From an uncultured Rhodobacter sp. (GTDB lineage Bacteria; Pseudomonadota; Alphaproteobacteria; Rhodobacterales; Rhodobacteraceae): 5,027 nucleotides of DNA. Position 1 is the stretch's first letter. Every line of letters begins with the position of its first letter. This document shows, piece by piece, positions 1 to 5,027 of this stretch. Made by a program: the position numbers and the translations under genes. The stretch covers positions 1-5,027 of the forward strand of contig CALGTJ010000593.1 in assembly GCA_937901435.1 (NCBI GenBank). The letters run 5' to 3'. The notes under the pieces are model-generated. The model was not told the origin of the DNA, did no database searches, and saw only the letters and a list, made by a program, of their open reading frames with translations.

Positions 1-222
1 CTGGGGCATTTTTGCCTGATCCGCGCGCTGACCATCGCAGAGGCCAGCCTGCTGGCCCCCTTCACCTACGTCGGCCTGTTGTTCTCAATCGTCCATGGCA
101 TCGTGTTTTTCGGTGAATTCCCAGAGGTAACAACCTATCTCGGCGCGCTTGTTATCGTCGGGGCCGGGATTTATGTGTGGCATCGCGAAACGCAGGCCGC
201 CAGACTGGTCCCTGCCCCATAG
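1..222 (+). CDS. EamA/DMT-family inner-membrane transporter, C-terminal fragment
   Basis: This is the last 73 codons of a gene that begins before the window, read in frame 1 and ending at TAG 220-222. The fragment starts LGHFCLIRAL, continues through EASLLAPFTYVGLLFS, and has the sequence FGEFPEVTTYLGALVIVGAG followed by IYVWHRE. This is the usual end of EamA-type (drug/metabolite transporter) proteins: a Gly-His pair and RAL, then a hydrophobic helix beginning at the 'A-S-L-L-A-P-F' motif (about residues 14-37), a short loop with FGE, and a final helix (about residues 46-60) capped by a basic residue. Family members have ten transmembrane helices and move small metabolites across the inner membrane; the substrate cannot be told from this part. 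The 18-base gap to the next gene on the same strand suggests co-transcription. Family assignment is firm for a fragment; function is not. Confidence 0.85.
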   Translation: MGHFCLIRALTIAEASLLAPFTYVGLLFSIVHGIVFFGEFPEVTTYLGALVIVGAGIYVWHRETQAARLVPAP

Positions 223-240
223 GCGCGATTGAGCTGAGCG

Positions 241-1164
241 ATGGCAAAGCAGAAAAGAGGCTGGTCCGACTGGACCCAATATCAGATGATCCGGGGCAGT
301 ATCGCTCTGGCCCTTGCGCTGCCCTATCGGCGGCGCGTGGCCTTTATGGGATGGGTGATGGCGCGCGTGGCGGCCCCCATCGCGGGCTGGGACAAGCGTG
401 TGCGGGACAATCTGGCGCTGATCCATCCGGAAATGTCAGAGCCAGAGGTCCAACGCCTGATGCGCCGCGTGCCCGATAATTTTGGTCGCTCGCTGATAGA
501 GATCTATTCGGGTGCGGAATTCACCAATCATGTCAAAGACATCCCCTTTTCCGGCGCAGGCGTTGACGCCCTGAAAGAGGCCCGCGATCAGGGCCGCCCC
601 GTTATCCTCATCACCGGCCATTTCGGCAATTACGACGCCCCCCGCGCCGCGCTAATCGCGCAAGGCTATCCGGTGGGCGGCCTCTATAACCCCATGTCCA
701 ACGGATATTTCAACGACCAGTACGTGCGCGCCATCAGCGGTCTGGGCACGCCCGTCTTTGAACGCTCGCGCCGGGGGCTGGCCGAGATGGTGCGCTTTCT
801 CAAGGGCGGCGGCATCGTGGGCATGGTGGCGGATCACTACATGCGCCACGGCACTCCGCTCGATTTCCTTGGCCAGCCCGCCTACACCGCGCTGTCAGCG
901 GCAGAAATGGCCGTGAAATACGACGCGCTGGTGGTGCCGATTTATGGGCTGCGCCATGACGATGGTATCGGATTTGACATTATCGTTGATGCCCCGATTC
1001 CCCACAGTGATCCCCTTGCAATGACCCAAGCCATGAACGACAGCCTTGCCGCGCTGGTCAGATCCCACCCTGAGCAATGGTTCTGGATCCACCGCCGCTG
1101 GAAAGAACCACCCCGAACGGACCACAAACCCGCCGATCCGGGCGGCGGGCCCCAAAGCCTCTGA
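241..1164 (+). CDS. LpxL/HtrB-like lysophospholipid (lipid A late) acyltransferase
   Basis: The 307-residue protein is close to the usual length of the bacterial lipid A acyltransferase family. Known members transfer a fatty acyl chain from acyl-ACP to a lipid A precursor at the cytoplasmic face of the inner membrane. The catalytic H-x4-D motif is visible as H127-FGNY-D132, in the context ILITGHFGNYDAPRAAL. Other family marks are Y149-N-P-M, FERSRRGLAEM (173-183), GGGIVGMVADHY (189-200), the segment TPLDFLGQPAYTALSAAE (205-222) and the C-terminal WFWIHRRWK (280-288). Residues about 26-50 form a hydrophobic N-terminal membrane anchor. The ATG at 241 is supported by the family-like N-terminus; its Shine-Dalgarno is weak (TTGAG, 229-233). 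The tail after residue 289 is Pro/Gly-rich, unlike the conserved core, and part of it is encoded by a strong hairpin. The acceptor could be lipid A or another lysolipid; the sequence does not decide. The gene lies 18 bases after the DMT transporter gene. Confidence 0.88.
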   Translation: MAKQKRGWSDWTQYQMIRGSIALALALPYRRRVAFMGWVMARVAAPIAGWDKRVRDNLALIHPEMSEPEVQRLMRRVPDNFGRSLIEIYSGAEFTNHVKDIPFSGAGVDALKEARDQGRPVILITGHFGNYDAPRAALIAQGYPVGGLYNPMSNGYFNDQYVRAISGLGTPVFERSRRGLAEMVRFLKGGGIVGMVADHYMRHGTPLDFLGQPAYTALSAAEMAVKYDALVVPIYGLRHDDGIGFDIIVDAPIPHSDPLAMTQAMNDSLAALVRSHPEQWFWIHRRWKEPPRTDHKPADPGGGPQSL

Positions 1165-1178
1165 AAGAGGATTTGGGG
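1150..1178 (+). terminator. Hairpin spanning the acyltransferase stop codon; possible terminator
   Basis: The outer arms CCCCAAA (1150-1156) and TTTGGGG (1172-1178) and the inner arms CCTCT (1158-1162) and AGAGG (1166-1170) are exact reverse complements. Only a G/A mismatch (1157/1171) separates them, and the loop is GAA. The stop codon TGA (1162-1164) lies at the top of the stem. There is no T-run after either side, so this is not a classic intrinsic terminator. It sits between convergent genes and could limit read-through on both strands or protect the 3' end of the transcript. The structure is seen directly; the function is inferred. Confidence 0.5.
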
Positions 1179-1188
1179 AGCATAAAGC

Positions 1189-1202
1189 GGCGCTTTTGCG
1201 CC
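1189..1202 (-). terminator. Small GC hairpin downstream of the DUF1223 gene
   Basis: GGCGC (1189-1193) and GCGCC (1198-1202) form a perfect 5-bp stem with a TTTT loop (AAAA on the minus strand). It starts 16 bases past the DUF1223 stop, and on the minus strand it is followed by GCTTTAT, a weak T-rich stretch. An alternative pairing AAAGC (1184-1188) with GCTTT (1192-1196) competes with it. It is a plausible weak terminator for the minus-strand gene, possibly acting together with the larger hairpin just beyond. Confidence 0.35.
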
Positions 1203-1218
1203 TCAATGTGGATAGGGG

Positions 1219-1920
1219 TTACCGCAGACGTGCCGCCGCAATAATCGCTTTGTGACCCGCTTTTTGCAGAACGATCACGACCGGGTCGCTGCCCGCAGCC
1301 TCGGCACGCATCATCAAAGAGCTTGAGCCATCCCAAGGCCCCAGAACCTGCCAGTCCGTTACCACATTGGAATAGGTAATCGTGCGGCCCGCGTTTTCGC
1401 CGCGCCCAATGTCTACTGTCTTTTCAGGAAGATAGCGCACCAGCTGCACCAACATATCGCCCAGACCGGTCACTGCGGGGGCCGACACGATCACCGCGCC
1501 CCCGTCGCGGCGCAGCGACAACGCAACTGCAACGGGCTGCGCCGCATGAGTCTCTATCAGCTTGGCCAGATACATCGGCTTATTGCCAACCAGATGATCC
1601 TGCCCACCGACAATCATTTGCGGCGTGTAGATCATGTGTTTGCCCGCCGCATGGGCGTAGGATTTTTGACGTTTTGTAAACTTTGGATTGGCAAACTGGT
1701 CTTTCCAGCCAATGTAATCCCAATAGTCCACATGCAAGGCCAAAGGCAGTACGTCATCTCTCTCGGCCAATTCATTCAGCAATGCATCCGCCGGGGGGCA
1801 GGATGAACAGCCTTGGCTTGTGTAAAGCTCGACAACGACCAGATTGGACTGCGCTTGTGTTGCCGCCCCAAAAGACACAAAGGCTGCCGCAGCCATAAAT
1901 GCCGCCATCAATCCGCGCAT
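1219..1920 (-). CDS. DUF1223 secreted thioredoxin-fold protein with CxxC motif
   Basis: This 233-residue protein has a signal peptide: M-R-G, then a hydrophobic Ala-rich stretch to about residue 20, with likely cleavage after ATQA (before Q24). It is therefore expected in the periplasm. The mature part opens with VVVELYTSQGCSSCPPAD, which places a thioredoxin-like C38-S-S-C41-P-P site after the first strand. It continues with LHVDYWDYIGWKD (62-74), FTKRQKSYA (81-89) and YTPQMIVGG (98-106), where P100 sits like the cis-proline of thioredoxin folds. This pattern is that of the DUF1223 family, whose physiological role is not well established; a redox or disulfide-related job is an inference. An upstream in-frame ATG (1975-1977) would add 19 residues ahead of the signal peptide. 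I chose the ATG at 1918-1920 because it gives a clean signal peptide and has a good Shine-Dalgarno 7 bases before it. It converges with the acyltransferase gene and diverges from acnA. Confidence 0.88.
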   Translation of the reverse strand: MRGLMAAFMAAAAFVSFGAATQAQSNLVVVELYTSQGCSSCPPADALLNELAERDDVLPLALHVDYWDYIGWKDQFANPKFTKRQKSYAHAAGKHMIYTPQMIVGGQDHLVGNKPMYLAKLIETHAAQPVAVALSLRRDGGAVIVSAPAVTGLGDMLVQLVRYLPEKTVDIGRGENAGRTITYSNVVTDWQVLGPWDGSSSLMMRAEAAGSDPVVIVLQKAGHKAIIAAARLR

Positions 1921-1927
1921 GTTGATT

Positions 1928-1932
1928 TCCTT
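1928..1932 (-). promoter_or_regulatory. Shine-Dalgarno deciding the DUF1223 start
   Basis: On the minus strand the sequence reads AAGGA, then 7 bases, then the ATG at 1920-1918. This favours that ATG over the in-frame ATG at 1977-1975. Confidence 0.75.
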
Positions 1933-1993
1933 GACCCGCTTCGCTGTGTCCCAATCCCTACTCAATCTGACAGACAAGTGCTAATCAAGGTTT

Positions 1994-2034
1994 AGAGAGG
2001 AAAAAGTAACCTGTCGTGATATAAGAGAGAGGAA
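1994..2034. repeat. Direct repeat AGAGAGGAA x2 in the divergent spacer
   Basis: AGAGAGGAA occurs at 1994-2002 and again at 2026-2034, 32 bases apart start to start (about three helical turns). A related inverted copy, TCTCTCTTA at 2128-2136, is the exact reverse complement of TAAGAGAGA at 2022-2030. The sequence is low in complexity, so chance is a real alternative to a regulator-binding role. Confidence 0.4.
2017..2025 (+). promoter_or_regulatory. Candidate extended -10 promoter for acnA
   Basis: TGATATAAG contains TATAAG (2020-2025), a five-of-six match to TATAAT, with TG one base upstream as in extended -10 promoters. No good -35 lies at 16-18 bases. Transcription would start near 2032, giving a leader of roughly 137 bases that includes the TGCAC dyad and the hairpin ahead of the start codon. 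This is a visual prediction only. Confidence 0.3.
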
Positions 2035-2061
2035 TTGCACTGCGGTGCACAACGGTATACA
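2035..2061 (+). promoter_or_regulatory. Alternative sigma70-like promoter candidate for acnA
   Basis: TTGCAC (2035-2040) resembles a -35 box. TATACA (2056-2061) lies 15 bases on, or TACATA (2058-2063) 17 bases on, as a -10. If used, the TGCAC dyad would overlap the -35 element and the spacer, a typical repressor position. It competes with the extended -10 candidate just upstream; I cannot tell which, if either, is real. Confidence 0.3.
2036..2049. promoter_or_regulatory. TGCAC-N4-GTGCA dyad, possible operator
   Basis: TGCAC (2036-2040) and GTGCA (2045-2049) are perfect inverted arms around TGCG. The dyad overlaps or adjoins both candidate acnA promoters. Two-fold sites of this size suit dimeric regulators, but I do not recognise it as the site of a specific one. 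Confidence 0.3.
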
Positions 2062-2141
2062 TAGCTTAAAAAATCGTCTCTGCGCGCTTTCATCGGCGCA
2101 CCCCGACCCCAAAAATATGACCTAGAATCTCTCTTACATCG

Positions 2142-2160
2142 CTCTGAACCAGAGAAAGGA
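2142..2160 (+). promoter_or_regulatory. acnA Shine-Dalgarno with hairpin directly upstream
   Basis: AAGGA (2156-2160) lies 8 bases before the ATG at 2169 and fixes the acnA start. Directly before it, CTCTG (2142-2146) and CAGAG (2150-2154) form a perfect 5-bp stem with an AAC loop, ending one base short of the AAGGA. The ribosome-binding site is firm. Any effect of the hairpin on translation is an inference. Confidence 0.65.
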
Positions 2161-2168
2161 TTGCCCGA

Positions 2169-4859
<2,691 letters not shown>

Positions 4860-4872
4860 GCTTAAACGAACG

Positions 4873-4900
4873 GTAGGGTGCGTGAAATTACGCACCCTAC
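4873..4900 (+). terminator. Perfect 11-bp palindrome after acnA; terminator or REP-like element
   Basis: GTAGGGTGCGT (4873-4883) and ACGCACCCTAC (4890-4900) are exact reverse complements around the loop GAAATT. It begins 13 bases after the acnA stop, the right place for a transcript-ending or 3'-protecting hairpin. There is no T-run after it (GACTTGCCCTTT follows), so it is not a standard intrinsic terminator. From memory, palindromes with GTAGGGTG...CACCCTAC arms recur between genes in many proteobacteria, so a dispersed repeat is a real alternative; no second copy lies in this window. Confidence 0.65.
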
Positions 4901-5027
4901 GACTTGCCCTTTCGATTGGGCTCCCTCAAAGGTGTGGCAGTTGAGGCCCCCGCAAGCTGCCGACTGCGTGTTGTTAGCCCGGATTATTCATCGAGGCGAG
5001 GGTGTGTGATGGCGGCGGTAGCGTAAG
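4901..5027. other. Non-coding tail with no recognised gene
   Basis: Both strands hold only very short open frames (for example ATGGCGGCGGTAGCGTAA at 5009-5026, five codons) with no matching ribosome-binding site. I see no tRNA or rRNA pieces. The stretch AGCCCGGATTATTCATCGAG (4976-4995) looks vaguely like insertion-sequence end sequence from memory, but no transposase or partner repeat is in view. It may be the upstream region of a gene or element beyond the window. Confidence 0.5.
4936..4961 (+). terminator. Imperfect hairpin in the acnA downstream region
   Basis: GGCAG (4936-4940) pairs with CTGCC (4957-4961) and TTG (4941-4943) with CAA (4953-4955), leaving one bulged G and a nine-base loop. 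No T-run follows. It could be a second transcription end, part of a longer structured RNA, or chance. Confidence 0.25.

Larger units (their letters stand above)
1921..2168. promoter_or_regulatory. Divergent intergenic region between the DUF1223 gene and acnA
   Basis: These 248 bases lie between two start codons pointing away from each other, so they should carry the promoters of both genes. The stretch from about 1980 to 2070 is clearly more A+T-rich than the flanking genes. I see candidate -10 elements for acnA (listed separately), a further possible -10 TAGAAT at 2123-2128 with no good -35, a TGCAC/GTGCA dyad, GAGA-type repeats and a hairpin near the acnA start. For the minus strand only a weak pair is visible (TTGATT with TTGAGT 17 bases on, roughly 1985 down to 1957). 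No small gene is supported here. Confidence 0.7.

Noticed and set aside
177..479. 100-codon + strand frame overlapping the transporter end and the acyltransferase start
   Set aside because: It overlaps two genes with clear family matches in other frames and has no recognisable domain.
1918..1977. Upstream in-frame ATG for the DUF1223 gene
   Set aside because: It would place 19 charged residues before the signal peptide, while the downstream ATG has an AAGGA at good spacing.
1981..1995. FNR-like half site (TTGAT on the minus strand) in the divergent spacer
   Set aside because: The second half site reads ACTTG rather than ATCAA, so the two-fold symmetry needed for an FNR/CRP-family site is missing.
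4904..4922. GCCC...GGGC mini-hairpin between the two downstream hairpins
   Set aside because: Only four base pairs with an eight-base loop, expected by chance in GC-rich DNA.

Overview
The window looks like chromosomal DNA of an alphaproteobacterium, most likely a Rhodobacterales/Roseobacter-type organism. This rests on moderately high GC, strong wobble-position G/C bias, and the character of the proteins: an 896-residue AcnA-type aconitase, a short LpxL-like acyltransferase with a Rhodobacterales-style sequence, and a DUF1223 secreted protein. The species cannot be named from the sequence alone. All genes are well-known families, and I found no convincing new multi-gene system.

Layout. From 1 to 222 is the 3' end of an EamA/DMT-family transporter on the + strand. 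It is followed after 18 bases by a complete lipid A-type (LpxL/HtrB-like) acyltransferase at 241-1164 (+), and the two probably share a transcript. Facing them is a secreted thioredoxin-fold DUF1223 protein at 1920-1219 (-). The short convergent gap and the end of the acyltransferase gene hold two hairpins; the larger one (1150-1178) contains the acyltransferase stop codon. A 248-base divergent spacer (1921-2168) separates the DUF1223 gene from acnA (2169-4859, +). It holds the Shine-Dalgarno sites for both genes, candidate -10 elements, a TGCAC/GTGCA dyad, GAGA/TCTC repeats and a small hairpin just before the acnA Shine-Dalgarno. After acnA comes a perfect 11-bp palindrome (4873-4900), a second imperfect hairpin, and about 125 bases with no gene that I can recognise.

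Functionally, the aconitase catalyses the citrate-isocitrate step of the TCA cycle. The acyltransferase belongs to outer-membrane lipid biogenesis. The transporter is an inner-membrane metabolite carrier or exporter of unknown substrate. The DUF1223 protein is a predicted periplasmic CxxC protein of uncertain role. There is no evidence that the four act in one pathway. The only arrangement that hints at shared control is the divergent DUF1223/acnA spacer. The most useful leads are the non-coding palindromes and the uncharacterised CxxC protein.
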